Assembly: GCF_017948245.1 (NCBI RefSeq) | Contig: NZ_CP072865.1 | Span: 3,125,501 to 3,189,500, forward strand | Source: Rhizobium sp. NLR16a | GTDB lineage: Bacteria; Pseudomonadota; Alphaproteobacteria; Rhizobiales; Rhizobiaceae | DNA: 64,000 bases | Reading direction: 5' to 3' | In this document: piece after piece, positions 36,257 to 46,072 of the stretch | How the letters are laid out: every line of letters begins with the position of its first letter | Position numbering within the stretch: position 1 is the first letter of the stretch | Program-made: the position numbers and the translations under genes | Notes under the pieces: model-generated | The model's input: only the letters and a program-made list of their open reading frames with translations | Databases searched by the model: none | What the model was told of the DNA's origin: nothing

Positions 36257-37225
36257 TCAAGGAAGGGCGAAGAGCAGCGAAAAGAACAGGCCGAGGAAGA
36301 TGGTCAGGCCGACGCGGTTGTTCGACTTGAAGAGCGCCAGGCACTGGGCGGGATCGTTGATATCGAGCCGGACAATCTGCCAAGCGAACATGCCGGCCGC
36401 GCCGAACAAGGCAATAAAGGCGATGAGATTGGCGCCGGCGAGCGCGAAGGCCGCAAACATCAGCAACAGCGTCAGCCCATAAAGGCCGATCAGCCATTGC
36501 CTCGTCTTATCACCGAAGAGGCGCGCGGTGGAGCGCACGCCGATCAGCTCGTCATCCTCCTTGTCCTGATGCGCATAGATCGTGTCGTAACCGATCGTCC
36601 AGGCAACGGAGGCGGCGTAGAGCAGGATGGCGGCAAAGGAGAGGCCGCCCAGAATGCCGGCCCAGCCCATCAGCGCGCCCCAGGAAAAGGCAAGGCCGAG
36701 ATAGAATTGCGGCCAGTCGGTGAAGCGCTTGGCATAGGGATAAAGCGCGACGATGCCGAGCGAGAGGAGGCCGAGAAAGACGGTGAACCAGTTGAACTGC
36801 AAGAGCACGAAGAGGCCGACCAGCGCCTGAATGCCGATGAAGATCTTGGCGCGGGCGCGGGTGACGCGGCCGGAGGGCAGCGGACGCGAGCGGGTGCGGG
36901 CCACTTCCATATCGATCTCGTGGTCGACGAGATCGTTATAGGTGCAGCCGGCGCCGCGCATGGCGACGGCGCCGATGAAATAGAGGAAAAGGTGGGACAC
37001 CAGCAGGCTGCCGGAATAGAGCCCCTGGCCAATCGCCGCATTGGAGGCGAGCGTGGCCGACCAGAAGCACGGCCACATCAAGAGCTGCCAGCCGATCGGT
37101 CGATCCCAGCGTGCAAGCTGCGCATAAGGCCAGAGCCATGGCGGCAGGATCCGGTAGACCCAGTTATCGGAAGGTGCGTCGGAGACGCGATCGTGGAACT
37201 CGCCGGTATCTTGCATGCCATTCAT
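36257..37225 (-). CDS. ubiA: 4-hydroxybenzoate polyprenyltransferase
   Basis: UbiA attaches the polyprenyl tail to 4-hydroxybenzoate in ubiquinone synthesis, at the inner membrane. The 322-residue protein has eight or nine membrane spans. The first magnesium-diphosphate motif is NDLVDHEIDMEVARTRSRPL (Asn97, Asp98, Asp101, Asp105); the second is DTIYAHQDKEDD near residue 215. Its prenyl donor would come from the polyprenyl synthase at 61911. Two possible ATG starts (37225 and 37216) precede a short N-terminal tail. It follows mipA on the same strand, with a palindromic repeat between. Confidence 0.95.
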   Translation of the reverse strand: MNGMQDTGEFHDRVSDAPSDNWVYRILPPWLWPYAQLARWDRPIGWQLLMWPCFWSATLASNAAIGQGLYSGSLLVSHLFLYFIGAVAMRGAGCTYNDLVDHEIDMEVARTRSRPLPSGRVTRARAKIFIGIQALVGLFVLLQFNWFTVFLGLLSLGIVALYPYAKRFTDWPQFYLGLAFSWGALMGWAGILGGLSFAAILLYAASVAWTIGYDTIYAHQDKEDDELIGVRSTARLFGDKTRQWLIGLYGLTLLLMFAAFALAGANLIAFIALFGAAGMFAWQIVRLDINDPAQCLALFKSNNRVGLTIFLGLFFSLLFALP

Positions 37226-37327
37226 CTAGCGGCGGGCCGGCGATCCGGTCAAGAAGCGATCGCAGCGCGCCAGAAGCGTGTCGCATTAAATCTGATTTCG
37301 TATGGCCGCGCTTCGGCTCATTGTTTA

Positions 37328-37374
37328 TGCATGTCGTTTTCCCGGAACCGCGGCACACTTCCGGGCGACATGCA
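37328..37374. repeat. Rhizobial ATGCATGTCG-type palindromic element
   Basis: TGCATGTCG (37328-37336) and CCCGGAA (37341-37347) pair with TTCCGGG (37359-37365) and CGACATGCA (37366-37374), with a TTTT bulge and a loop ACCGCGGCACAC-like. The sequence is one I recall as very common between genes in Rhizobium and Agrobacterium. It lies just past the mipA stop and may end that transcript; a further conserved part (GCGTGTCGCATTAAATCTGA) lies at 37276-37295. Confidence 0.8.
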
Positions 37375-37379
37375 TTAAA

Positions 37380-38192
37380 TCACTGCAGCGAGAAATTGAA
37401 CCTGTAGGTCGCCGAGACACCGATGAGCACCTGGTTCTTCGAGCCGCGCTGCCGCACGAGGCTGCTGTCGGCCGCCGGACCCGCCAGTCGCTTGTATTCG
37501 AGGAAAGAGCTGGCCGACAGGTTTTCCGTCGCCTTCCATGTCAGGGCCGCGCCGGCGCCATAGGACTGGACGCCCGACGACGGCTTGTATTGATCAAGCC
37601 CGCTTGCCGCCGACTGTTTGGCGTTGACGCCGTAATAGGCATCATAATAGCCGCTGGTGGCGAATGTCGCGCGCGGACCGCCGGACAATTGCAGGTTGGG
37701 GGCGATATCGGTGAAGGCATCAACGGCGAGATCGGCAACGACCCCGTCATGGGAGCGGATGCCTTGGCGAACTTCGGCGCGGGCGCGCAGGAAATCGGTC
37801 GGATAGACTTCGACGAAGCCGCCGGCTTCCGCTCCCCATTTGACCTTCTTCATGCCCTTCAGTTCATGACCGTCGCCCTCGTCGCGCGAAGGCACGAATT
37901 TGCCGACGAGGCCGGCGCGGAAAGCACCATTATCCATGAGGGCGAAGGACGGATTGTCGTTGCGCGAGGAAAAGCGCGGAGCCGAGCCCCGCCGCCCGGC
38001 CGAAATCAGCGGGCTGAACCGGAACTCATAGCGCCGTGAGCCTTCGAATTTCGGCGCTGAAAAGCCGGCGATACCGACGCTGAGATACCAGTCGCCGGAC
38101 CAGAAATGCTGGCCGCTTTCCTGCGCGAGCGCCAATGCCGGGGATGAACAGGCAATAGCCAGGGAGATCGATACGACTGATCGATGAAACAC
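37380..38192 (-). CDS. MipA/OmpV-family outer membrane protein
   Basis: A 270-residue beta-barrel protein. The signal peptide SVVSISLAIACSSPALALAQ has a cleavage site near residue 23. The mature chain alternates hydrophobic and polar residues and ends in an aromatic C-terminus (YRFNFSLQ), close to the barrel insertion signal. Internal features include WYLSVGIAGFSAPKFEGS and EVRQGIRSHDGVVADL, typical of MipA/OmpV proteins, known as MltA-interacting scaffold or porin-like proteins. Translation starts at GTG 38192 with GGAG seven bases before. The 300 bases upstream contain a RIME-like repeat and no gene. Confidence 0.82.
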   Translation of the reverse strand: MFHRSVVSISLAIACSSPALALAQESGQHFWSGDWYLSVGIAGFSAPKFEGSRRYEFRFSPLISAGRRGSAPRFSSRNDNPSFALMDNGAFRAGLVGKFVPSRDEGDGHELKGMKKVKWGAEAGGFVEVYPTDFLRARAEVRQGIRSHDGVVADLAVDAFTDIAPNLQLSGGPRATFATSGYYDAYYGVNAKQSAASGLDQYKPSSGVQSYGAGAALTWKATENLSASSFLEYKRLAGPAADSSLVRQRGSKNQVLIGVSATYRFNFSLQ

Positions 38193-38324
38193 GTCCGCAC
38201 TCCAGAAAACGCAAAAACACAGCCGCGGAGAGCGGCGGTGGCTACATTTATCGTGAGGTCGTTACCGCGATGTTAACCACGGCGAGGGGATTGCGCGTCA
38301 TCGAGACCTAGGAAACCGGCGAGA

Positions 38325-38460
38325 GCGGCCCCTCATCCGCCTGCCGGCACTTTCTCCCCGCCTGCGGGGCGAAGGGAACAAACCTCAGCCTCTCCGTCCC
38401 CGCTAACCTTTCGCACGGCACGTCCCCTCTCCCCGTTTTACTCGGGAGAGGTTGGTAAGG
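38325..38460. repeat. RIME-like composite repeat
   Basis: It starts with CCCCTCATCCGCCTGCCGGC, followed by a CCCCGC/GCGGGG hairpin, and ends with the CCTCTCCCCG...CGGGAGAGG hairpin at 38426-38451. The first half matches the arms at 14981-15075 and 45360-45378, the second the hairpin at 26299-26326. It sits between the divergently placed mipA start and the phosphatase stop. Confidence 0.75.
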
Positions 38461-38498
38461 TGCCGTTGTCGGCACGAGAAAAACAGCAAATAGTCGCC

Positions 38499-39080
38499 CT
38501 ATCTCTGGTTCCACCGGCGGATGACCGGTTCGGTCAGGTCGTGCTCATAACCAAGCACGCTGATGCTGGCGGTATCGAGCACGAAATGCGCGCCAGCTTG
38601 CGGCGGCAGGCCGAGCCAGCGGGCGGCCAGCACGCGCAGGAAATGCGAACTGGAAAAGATCAGGATGGGGGCTGCCGCTTGGCGAAGCGCATCGATGACG
38701 GTGTCGGCGCGGGCACCGACGTCAGCGGCCGTTTCGCCGTTCGGGCAACCGTCGCGAAAGAGCTGCCAGCCTGGGCGCTCCGCCAGGATCGTCTTCGTCG
38801 TGACGCCTTCATAGGCGCCGTAATCCCATTCGGCTAGATCGTCGCGGATCGCCGCGCCCGCTCCGAAGCCGGCGAGCGCGCAGGTCTTGCGGGCCCGTTG
38901 CGACGGGCTCGACCAGACCAGCGAGAAGGAAAGGCCGGCCAGCCGCTCGGCGAGTTTTCGAGCGGCGGCTTCACCGGTCGCCGTCAGGGGAATATCGCTC
39001 CGCCCGGTATGGCGCCCGGACAGGCTCCATTCGGTTTCACCGTGGCGGACCAGGTAAATCTCGGGAAAGACATTGCTCAT
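38499..39080 (-). CDS. Histidine phosphatase (phosphoglycerate-mutase-like) family protein
   Basis: A 193-residue member of the histidine phosphatase superfamily. The phosphate-accepting histidine is in LVRHGETEWSLSGRHTG, the second arginine is in SSPSQRARKTC, and the distal catalytic histidine is in IFSSSHFLRVLAARWLG. It has no extra domain, so it may act on a sugar phosphate, a nucleotide or a cofactor phosphate. It lies 35 bases after cfa on the same strand and is probably co-transcribed with it. GGGGCTGCGG precedes the ATG. Confidence 0.85.
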   Translation of the reverse strand: MSNVFPEIYLVRHGETEWSLSGRHTGRSDIPLTATGEAAARKLAERLAGLSFSLVWSSPSQRARKTCALAGFGAGAAIRDDLAEWDYGAYEGVTTKTILAERPGWQLFRDGCPNGETAADVGARADTVIDALRQAAAPILIFSSSHFLRVLAARWLGLPPQAGAHFVLDTASISVLGYEHDLTEPVIRRWNQR

Positions 39081-39115
39081 CCGCAGCCCCTTTCATCACA
39101 AACGCCGCCGCGGGA

Positions 39116-40375
39116 TCAGAACGTCACCTTTTCCAGCGGTGGCCGCCTCGCCTCGAATTCCTTCAGCTTCGCTTCGTTCTCAGCGATATAGTTGCGGTTG
39201 TCGGGAACGGTGAACTGGTTCTTGGCGATCTGGATCTGCAGGATGAACAGCTCATCCCAGCGGAAGCCCATTTCGGAACCGGCCAGATAAAATTCCCACA
39301 TGCGGAAGAACTGCTCGTCGTAAAGCGCCACCGCGTCGGCCTTGCGCGCCACGAAACGCTCGCGCCAGTGGCGCAGGGTATAGGCATAATGCATCGGCAG
39401 GATTTCGACGTCCCTGACGAGGAGCCCGGCCTTCTCCAGGGGCGGCAAGACCTCCCCGACGGAAGGGATATAGCCACCGGGGAAAATATACTTCTCGATG
39501 AAGGCATTGGTGCCGAAGCTCGGCTTCGGACGGCCGATCGAATGCAGCACCATGACGCCGTTGTGGTCGAGCAGGTCCGATACCTTGCGGAAGAAGTTGC
39601 CATAATTGCCGATGCCGACGTGCTCGAACATACCGACGGAGACGATGCGGTCGAACTTTCGCCCGCTCATGGTGCGGTAGTCCTGCAGCTCGAAATGCAC
39701 CCGCTCGGAAAGGCCGCGCTTTTCGGCGCGGGCGCGGGAGACCTTGAGCTGCTCTTCGCTCAGCGTAATGCCGGTGAACTCGGCGCCTTCAGTCGCCTCC
39801 GTCAGATACATGCCCATGCCGCCCCAGCCGGAGCCGATCTCCAGGATCCGCTGGTTGGGCCTAAGCAGCAGCTTGGCGGCGATATGGCGTTTCTTGGCAA
39901 GCTGCGCCTCGTCAAGACCGATACCCGGCGGTTCGAAATAGGCGCAGGAATATTGCCAATCCTCGTCGAGGAAAAGATCGAAGAGCTTGGCCGACAGATC
40001 GTAATGATGGGCGACATTGTGCTTGTTACGATTGATCGGCACGCGACTCTTCAGCTGCTGCCAGGCGATACGGCCGACGAGCAGCGCCGCCATCTTGAAG
40101 TCGAAGATCTCGTTGGTGGTGTTCTGCTTCACCAGCGATAGGAAGTCGTAGATGTTGCCCTGTTCGAGAATGAACCGGCCCTGCATGTACATTTCACCGA
40201 GCTTCAGCGTCGGATCGCGCCGGATGGCGTCCTCGGCCTCCTGATCGGCAAGCCGGGCGACCACCATGTCTCCGGTGCCGTCGCCGATCACGTGAGTCTC
40301 GCCATTGGCAAGGGTAAGTTTCAACGAACCCTTGCGGATGATTTGCTGGACAATCGATAGGAAAGCCGACGCCAT
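39116..40375 (-). CDS. cfa: Cyclopropane-fatty-acyl-phospholipid synthase
   Basis: CFA synthase methylenates the double bond of unsaturated acyl chains in membrane phospholipids, using S-adenosylmethionine. The 419-residue protein has the N-terminal lipid-binding domain and a Rossmann domain with ILEIGSGWGGMGMYL (179-193), plus the active-site segments NKHNVAHHYDLS and YSCAYFEPPG and a C-terminal GGYIPS...LPMHYAYTLRHW stretch. An inverted repeat ATGTGAC-N6-GTCACAT lies just upstream of the ribosome-binding site, suggesting regulation. The first gene of a unit with the histidine phosphatase. Cyclopropane lipids are known in rhizobia under acid and stationary-phase stress. Confidence 0.94.
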   Translation of the reverse strand: MASAFLSIVQQIIRKGSLKLTLANGETHVIGDGTGDMVVARLADQEAEDAIRRDPTLKLGEMYMQGRFILEQGNIYDFLSLVKQNTTNEIFDFKMAALLVGRIAWQQLKSRVPINRNKHNVAHHYDLSAKLFDLFLDEDWQYSCAYFEPPGIGLDEAQLAKKRHIAAKLLLRPNQRILEIGSGWGGMGMYLTEATEGAEFTGITLSEEQLKVSRARAEKRGLSERVHFELQDYRTMSGRKFDRIVSVGMFEHVGIGNYGNFFRKVSDLLDHNGVMVLHSIGRPKPSFGTNAFIEKYIFPGGYIPSVGEVLPPLEKAGLLVRDVEILPMHYAYTLRHWRERFVARKADAVALYDEQFFRMWEFYLAGSEMGFRWDELFILQIQIAKNQFTVPDNRNYIAENEAKLKEFEARRPPLEKVTF

Positions 40376-40388
40376 GGACGCCTCGCAA

Positions 40389-40408
40389 ATGTGACAGGAT
40401 GGTCACAT
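40389..40408. promoter_or_regulatory. Inverted repeat immediately upstream of cfa
   Basis: Perfect seven-base arms ATGTGAC and GTCACAT with a six-base spacer, 14 to 33 bases before the cfa start. It may be an operator for a CRP/FNR-like or other dimeric regulator or an mRNA hairpin near the start. The spacing between TGTGA and TCACA is eight, not the six of a standard CRP site. Confidence 0.5.
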
Positions 40409-40508
40409 CAACTTAATAACTCTCCTCCGCCTTACAAGCGCCGGATTTAGCAGTCCGCAAAGAACGCTGCCAAACTGTTGCATTTTTGCCGAAATGACGG
40501 TTAAGCCG

Positions 40509-42818
40509 TTATTTTCGTTTCATGGCTTCGGCGAGTGCACTACCGAAGGCACTCTGGCTCTCCGGTTTCGGAGCTGCAGGCCGGCGATCGTTCTGCGGCC
40601 GGCCGCCCTGACCTCCGCGAGAATCAGCACGCGGCTGAGACGCCGAAGAACCATCGTCGCGGCGCATGGAGAGACCGATGCGCTTGCGCTTGGCGTCGAC
40701 TTCCACGACCCGCACCTTGACGACATCGCCCGCCTTGACGACCTCATGCGGGTCCTTGACGAAACGATCGGCAAGCTGGGACACATGCACCAGACCGTCC
40801 TGATGCACGCCGATATCGACGAAGGCGCCGAAGGCGGCGACATTGGTGACGGTGCCTTCGAGCACCATGCCCGGAGTCAGGTCGGAAATCTCGTTGACGC
40901 CCTCGGCGAAGGTCGGGGTCTTGAAGCTTGGACGCGGGTCGCGGCCGGGCTTTTCCAGCTCGGCGATGATGTCCTTCACCGTCGGCAGGCCGAATTTCTC
41001 ATCGATGAACCGGCGCGGGTCGATCGATTTCAGAACGGCGCTGTCGCCCATCAGGGCGCGCAGGTCGCGGCCGCAGGCAGCAACGATCTTCTTGGCGACG
41101 CCGTAGGCCTCGGGGTGGACCGAGGAGGCGTCGAGCGGCTCCTTGCCGTTCGGAATGCGCAGGAAGCCGGCGCATTGCTCGAAGGTGCGGCCGCCGAGTC
41201 TTGCGACCTTCAGCAGATCGCGCCGCGTCTCGAAACGGCCCTCGCTGTCGCGGTGGCGGACGATCGCCTCGGCGATCGATGGGCCGAGGCCGGAGACACG
41301 GGCGAGCAATGGCGCCGAGGCGGTGTTGAGATCGACGCCGACGGCGTTCACCGCGTCTTCGACCACGGCATCGAGCGAGCGCGACAGCTTCTGCTGGTCG
41401 ACATCGTGCTGATACTGGCCGACGCCGATCGACTTCGGCTCGATCTTGACGAGTTCGGCGAGCGGATCCTGCAGGCGCCGGGCGATGGAGACGGCGCCGC
41501 GCAGCGATACGTCGAGATCGGGAAACTCGGCCGCTGCGGTCGCCGAGGCGGAATAGACCGAGGCGCCCGCTTCCGAGACGATGACCTTGGTCGGCTTCGG
41601 GGCCGGCAGCTCGGCCAGCATGTCGGCCACCAGCTTTTCGGTTTCGCGGCTGCCTGTGCCGTTGCCGATCGAGATCAGCTCGACATTGTGCTTGCGGATC
41701 AGCGACGCGAGCTCGATCTGGGCGCCGCGCACGTCGTTCCTCGGCTGAAAGGGATAGACGGTCGATGTCGCCACCACCTTGCCGGTGCCGTCGACGACGG
41801 CGACCTTGACGCCGGTGCGGATGCCGGGATCGAGACCCATGGTCGCGCGCGAGCCGGCCGGCGCGGCCAGCAGCAGGTCCTTCAGATTGCGGGCGAAGAC
41901 ATGGATCGCCTCCTCTTCGGCCCTTTCGCGCAGCTCCCGCATCAGATCGAGCGACAGCGACATGGAAAGCTTGACGCGCCAGGTCCAGCTGGCGACCTCC
42001 ATCAGCCACCGGTCGCCGGGACGGCTTGTGCCGATCTCATAGGCAGCGGCGATCATCCGTTCGACCGGTTTGTTCGGCGATGCGGTCTCGGCATCGGCCT
42101 CGATCGTCAGCGTCAGCACCTCCTCGTTCCACCCGCGCAGCATGGCGAGCGCGCGGTGGCCGGGCGCGGTCGCCCAGCGTTCGGAATGATCGAAATAATC
42201 GGAGAACTTCTCGCCCGCCGCCTGCTTGCCGTCAACGACCCTGGCCTTCAGCAGCGCTGCCTGGCGCATATGGGCGCGCAACTTGCCGAGCAGGTCGGCA
42301 TTTTCGGCAATACCTTCGGCGATGATGTCGCGCGCGCCTTCCAGCGCCGTCTTCACGTCGGGCACGTCAGCCGTGACGAAGCCTTCGGCGAGCACCGCCG
42401 GCTCTCGGCCACGCTCGGCCAGGATCGCCTCGGCAAGCGGGCCGAGGCCGCGTTCGCGGGCGATTTCGGCGCGGGTGCGGCGCTTCGGCTTGTAGGGCAG
42501 ATAGAGATCCTCGAGCTCGGCCTTGGTTTCGGCGCCCGCGACCTTCGCCATCAGCTCCTCGGTCATCTTGCCCTGGCCGGTGATCGATTCGACGATCGCG
42601 TCGCGCCGGGCTTCGAGTTCGCGCAGATAGACCAGCCGCTCGGCGAGATTGCGCAGCTGGGTGTCATCGAGCCCGCCCGTCACTTCCTTGCGGTAGCGGG
42701 CGATGAAGGGCACGGTGGCGCCCTCGTCGAGCAGCTCGATGGCGGCTTTGGCCTGGTCCGGCCGGGCGTTGATTTCGGCCGAGATACGGGCTGCGAGAAA
42801 ACGGAGGTCAGCGGCCAT
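40509..42818 (-). CDS. tex: Tex-family transcription accessory/RNA-binding protein
   Basis: A 769-residue Tex protein: N-terminal helical Tex_N domain ([20 protein letters not shown]), a YqgF-like RNase H fold ([16 protein letters not shown]), two helix-hairpin-helix regions ([18 protein letters not shown]) and an S1 RNA-binding domain at about residues 650-720. The C-terminal 45 residues are a low-complexity arginine/glycine/glutamine tail that ends [12 protein letters not shown]. Tex proteins bind nucleic acids and affect transcription and virulence or stress phenotypes. ATG 42818 follows AGGAAATC; the frame is open further upstream into the divergent glyS start, which is excluded. Confidence 0.94.
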   Translation of the reverse strand: MAADLRFLAARISAEINARPDQAKAAIELLDEGATVPFIARYRKEVTGGLDDTQLRNLAERLVYLRELEARRDAIVESITGQGKMTEELMAKVAGAETKAELEDLYLPYKPKRRTRAEIARERGLGPLAEAILAERGREPAVLAEGFVTADVPDVKTALEGARDIIAEGIAENADLLGKLRAHMRQAALLKARVVDGKQAAGEKFSDYFDHSERWATAPGHRALAMLRGWNEEVLTLTIEADAETASPNKPVERMIAAAYEIGTSRPGDRWLMEVASWTWRVKLSMSLSLDLMRELRERAEEEAIHVFARNLKDLLLAAPAGSRATMGLDPGIRTGVKVAVVDGTGKVVATSTVYPFQPRNDVRGAQIELASLIRKHNVELISIGNGTGSRETEKLVADMLAELPAPKPTKVIVSEAGASVYSASATAAAEFPDLDVSLRGAVSIARRLQDPLAELVKIEPKSIGVGQYQHDVDQQKLSRSLDAVVEDAVNAVGVDLNTASAPLLARVSGLGPSIAEAIVRHRDSEGRFETRRDLLKVARLGGRTFEQCAGFLRIPNGKEPLDASSVHPEAYGVAKKIVAACGRDLRALMGDSAVLKSIDPRRFIDEKFGLPTVKDIIAELEKPGRDPRPSFKTPTFAEGVNEISDLTPGMVLEGTVTNVAAFGAFVDIGVHQDGLVHVSQLADRFVKDPHEVVKAGDVVKVRVVEVDAKRKRIGLSMRRDDGSSASQPRADSRGGQGGRPQNDRRPAAPKPESQSAFGSALAEAMKRK

Positions 42819-43044
42819 GGGATTTCCTGTTCCGACGAAAGTTGCGGGACCATAGCGGCGAAAAGCGGCAAGGCAATGCCCGACTGTGGTTTCCACAGCG
42901 GAAGTTGGGGAATTGGGGGCATCTGCGTGTCGCCCATCCCCATCGCTCTCTTCCGTTTTTGCGGTTGTGCAGATGCGGCATTCTTTGATAGCAGAAGCAA
43001 CGTTTTTGGATCGCCCTGCCCGCGGGCGCAAGGAAAAGAGTGAC

Positions 43045-45159
43045 ATGCCAAACCTTCTTCTCGAACTTCGCTCCGAAGAGATTCCGGCCCGCATGCAGCG
43101 CAAGGCTGCCGGCGACCTGAAGAAGCTCGTCACCGATGCGCTCGTCGAAGCCGGCCTGTCCTATGAGGGCGCGCGCGAATACTGGACGCCGCGCCGGCTG
43201 GCGCTCGACATCCACGGCTTGACGGCGCGCTCGGCCGATGTACGCGAGGAACGCAAAGGGCCGCGCACCGACGCCAACGAGAAGGCAATCGAGGGCTTTC
43301 TGCGCGGCGCCGGCCTTTCCTCCGTCTCCGAGGCGCAGGTGGTGAGCGATCCAAAGAAGGGCGATTTCTACGTCGCAGTCATTTCCAAGCCCGGCCGCGC
43401 GACGGAAGAGATCGTCGCCGAGGTGATGCCCGGCATCATCCGCGATTTCCCCTGGCCGAAATCGATGCGCTGGGGCAAGGCCTCCTCCAGACCGGGCGCG
43501 CTGCGTTGGGTGCGGCCGCTGCAGTCGATCGTCTGCACCTTCGGCCCGGAGCATGAAGAAACCGTGGTCATCCCCTTCGAGATCGACGGCATCACCGCCT
43601 CCAACGTCACCTATGGCCACCGCTTCCATGCGCCCGAAGCCATCACTGTCCGCCGCTTCGACGATTATGCGGCGAGCCTGGAAAAGGCGAAGGTCATCCT
43701 CGACGCCGAGCGGCGCAAGGACATCATCCTGCACGACGCGCGCGACATTGCTTTTGCCAACGGGCTCGAGCTGGTGGAAGACGAAGGCTTGCTGGAGGAA
43801 GTGTCCGGCCTCGTCGAATGGCCACAGGTGCTGATGGGCAGCTTCGAGGAAGATTATCTCTCCATTCCCTCCGAGATCATCCGGCTGACGATCAAAACCA
43901 ACCAGAAGTGCTTCGTCACCCGAAGGCAGGGCGAAGAGACACTGTCGAACAGGTTCATCCTGGTGTCCAACATCCAGGCGCATGACGGTGGCAAGGAAAT
44001 CGTCCATGGCAACGGCAAGGTGGTGCGCGCCCGCCTTTCGGATGCCCTGCATTTCTGGAAGCGCGACCAGAGCGATATGCCCGACCTCGAGACACTCAAA
44101 ACATCTGCCGTAAGGTTCGGCCTTGACCTGAAGAAGCCGCTCGACCAACGCATGGCCAAGCTCGATGCGCTCGACGTGACCTTCCACGCCAAGCTCGGCA
44201 CGCAGGGCGACCGGGTCGCCCGCATCCGCGCGCGGGCAAAGGAATTGGCTGATATCACCGGCGCCGACGCCGGTCTCGTCGATCGCGCCGCCGTGCTCGC
44301 CAAGGCGGATCTGCGCACCGAGGCCGTCGGCGAATTTCCGGAACTGCAAGGCTTGATGGGCCGCAAATATGCGGTGCTGCAGGGCGAAAACGCCTCCGTC
44401 GCCGCGGCGATCGAGGACCATTACAAGCCGCAGGGTCCGTCGGACCGCGTGCCGGAGAACAAGGTGGCGATTACGCTGGCGCTTGCCGACAAGCTCGACA
44501 CGCTGACGGGCTTCTGGGCGATCGACGAGAAGCCGACGGGTTCAAAAGACCCGTTTGCGCTGCGGCGTGCCGCCCTCGGCGTCGTTCGTATCCTGCTGGA
44601 ACGCAGGGTCCGCCTGCCGCTGCTGGCGGCGACCAAGGATGATGATCTGCTCTCCTTCTTCCATGATCGCCTCAAGGTCTATCTGCGTGATCAGGGTGCC
44701 CGGCACGATCTGATCGACGCCGTGCTGACGCCTGAAGCCGACGATCTGTTGATGGTGGCGCGCCGCGTCGAGGCGCTGACGGCCTTCATCTCCTCGGAGG
44801 ACGGCAAGAACCTGCTCGCCGGCACCAAGCGCGCGACGCAGCTGCTCGCCGCCGAGGAGAAGAAGGGCACCGTCATCGCCGACGGCGTTTCGCCGGCGCT
44901 CTTCAGGCTCGATGCCGAGAAGGAGCTGTTCGCCGCCATATCGAGCGCTTCGCAGGATGCGGCGAATGCCGTTGCCGGCGAAGATTTTCGCTCGGCGATG
45001 GAAGCGCTTTCCAAGCTGCGCGGCCCTGTCGACCGCTTCTTCGAAGACGTGCTCGTCAACGACGAGGACGCGGCCATCCGCGCCAACCGCCTGGCTCTGC
45101 TGCGGTTGATCCGCGAGGCGACGGGAACGGTGGCGGATTTCTCGAAGATTTCGGGGTGA
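43045..45159 (+). CDS. glyS: Glycyl-tRNA synthetase beta subunit
   Basis: The beta subunit of the bacterial alpha2-beta2 glycyl-tRNA synthetase, 704 residues. It opens with the family start [18 protein letters not shown] and contains [39 protein letters not shown] and the C-terminal HD-like and DALR anticodon-binding regions ([28 protein letters not shown]). It provides tRNA recognition and works with the alpha subunit GlyQ, encoded about 12 kb away on the opposite strand (57135-58091). The start is set by AAGGAAAAGAG upstream and by family comparison. Divergent from tex with 226 bases between. Confidence 0.96.
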   Translation: MPNLLLELRSEEIPARMQRKAAGDLKKLVTDALVEAGLSYEGAREYWTPRRLALDIHGLTARSADVREERKGPRTDANEKAIEGFLRGAGLSSVSEAQVVSDPKKGDFYVAVISKPGRATEEIVAEVMPGIIRDFPWPKSMRWGKASSRPGALRWVRPLQSIVCTFGPEHEETVVIPFEIDGITASNVTYGHRFHAPEAITVRRFDDYAASLEKAKVILDAERRKDIILHDARDIAFANGLELVEDEGLLEEVSGLVEWPQVLMGSFEEDYLSIPSEIIRLTIKTNQKCFVTRRQGEETLSNRFILVSNIQAHDGGKEIVHGNGKVVRARLSDALHFWKRDQSDMPDLETLKTSAVRFGLDLKKPLDQRMAKLDALDVTFHAKLGTQGDRVARIRARAKELADITGADAGLVDRAAVLAKADLRTEAVGEFPELQGLMGRKYAVLQGENASVAAAIEDHYKPQGPSDRVPENKVAITLALADKLDTLTGFWAIDEKPTGSKDPFALRRAALGVVRILLERRVRLPLLAATKDDDLLSFFHDRLKVYLRDQGARHDLIDAVLTPEADDLLMVARRVEALTAFISSEDGKNLLAGTKRATQLLAAEEKKGTVIADGVSPALFRLDAEKELFAAISSASQDAANAVAGEDFRSAMEALSKLRGPVDRFFEDVLVNDEDAAIRANRLALLRLIREATGTVADFSKISG

Positions 45160-45203
45160 TATTCGGCTTCTTGCAGTGCCGACGCGGCGCGGTCTCGAAC
45201 ATC

Positions 45204-45378
45204 TGCCCCTCACCCTAACCTTTGCCGGGGTCGAGCCACGGGTCTCGTCCCGTCCTCCGGACCCCCGTAAACGGGTAGAGGGGACCTGCCCTGCGAGAGG
45301 TTGTGGGGAACGGAGAGGTCGCGGCAAATCCCCTTCGCCCCGCGCGCGGGGAGAAGGCGCCGGCAGGCGGATGAGGGG
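45204..45378. repeat. RIME-like composite repeat
   Basis: It begins CTGCCCCTCACCCTAACC, includes a CCCCGCGCGCGGGG hairpin near 45337-45350, and ends with CCGGCAGGCGGATGAGGGG. The end matches the arm of the element at 14981-15075. It occupies most of the 293-base gap between glyS and the DUF523 gene. Confidence 0.75.
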
Positions 45379-45452
45379 CGTTTTGCTATCGCTTAAACAA
45401 TCCGCCCACCCAACCCTGGCATTGCCGCCACCACGGCGCCATTCAAACAGCC

Positions 45453-45941
45453 ATGCACAGCAAGATTCTCGTCAGCGCCTGCCTCATGGGGCACGCCGTC
45501 CGTTATGACGGACGGGCGAAACCGTTGCTTCACCCGGCGATCGAGAGATGGCGGGCCGAAGGGCGGTTGGTGACGATCTGTCCGGAGATGTCGGCGGGCA
45601 TGGCGGTGCCGCGGGCGCCGGCGGAGATCGCAGAGGCGGCAACCGGCAAAGAGGTTCTGGCCGGCAAGGCGCGGGTTATAGAGCTGACGGGCGGCGATGT
45701 GACGGCAGAGTTTCTGCAGGCGGCGGAGAATGCCGTGGCGCTCGCACGGCAGACCGGCTGCCGCTATGCTCTGCTCATCGACGGCAGTCCGTCCTGCGGC
45801 TCCGGGTTCATCTATGACGGCACCTTTTCCGGACGCAGGCAGGCCGGCAACGGCGTAACGGCGGCGGCGCTGAAAGCGGCCGGCGTCGAAGTGTTTTCCG
45901 ATGGGGAAATCGACCGATTGATCGACCGTCTGGCACAATGA
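45453..45941 (+). CDS. DUF523 family protein
   Basis: A 162-residue protein with the full DUF523 pattern: ILVSACLMGHAVRYDG at the start, TICPEMSAGMAVPR around residue 45, and ALLIDGSPSCGSGFIYDGTF in the C-terminal half. The conserved cysteines (near residues 10, 42 and 111) suggest a metal or thiol site, possibly an iron-sulfur cluster; the biochemical role is not established. No strong ribosome-binding site is visible before ATG 45453. The 131 bases to the convergent chemoreceptor gene contain a CGGCCG...CGGCCG hairpin and no gene. Confidence 0.83.
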   Translation: MHSKILVSACLMGHAVRYDGRAKPLLHPAIERWRAEGRLVTICPEMSAGMAVPRAPAEIAEAATGKEVLAGKARVIELTGGDVTAEFLQAAENAVALARQTGCRYALLIDGSPSCGSGFIYDGTFSGRRQAGNGVTAAALKAAGVEVFSDGEIDRLIDRLAQ

Positions 45942-46072
45942 ACCCCAAACGACACGGCCGCCGGAGAACCGACGGCCGCTAAGAATTTGGTGCTGAAAAT
46001 CCTGTTTGTCCCCACACTGCTTTTGTTTTTATGCAATTCCTGACGGAAACCCGCCTCTATCCTGGAATTGCG

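Noticed and set aside
40389..40408. Standard CRP site before cfa
   Set aside because: TGTGA and TCACA are eight bases apart instead of six, so it was recorded only as an inverted repeat.
40494..43043. 849-codon open frame antisense to tex
   Set aside because: Same reason: it is the complement of a secure tex gene and has no recognisable domain.
42808..44421. 537-codon frame antisense to the first part of glyS
   Set aside because: No motif, crosses the tex-glyS divergent promoter, and glyS is certain.
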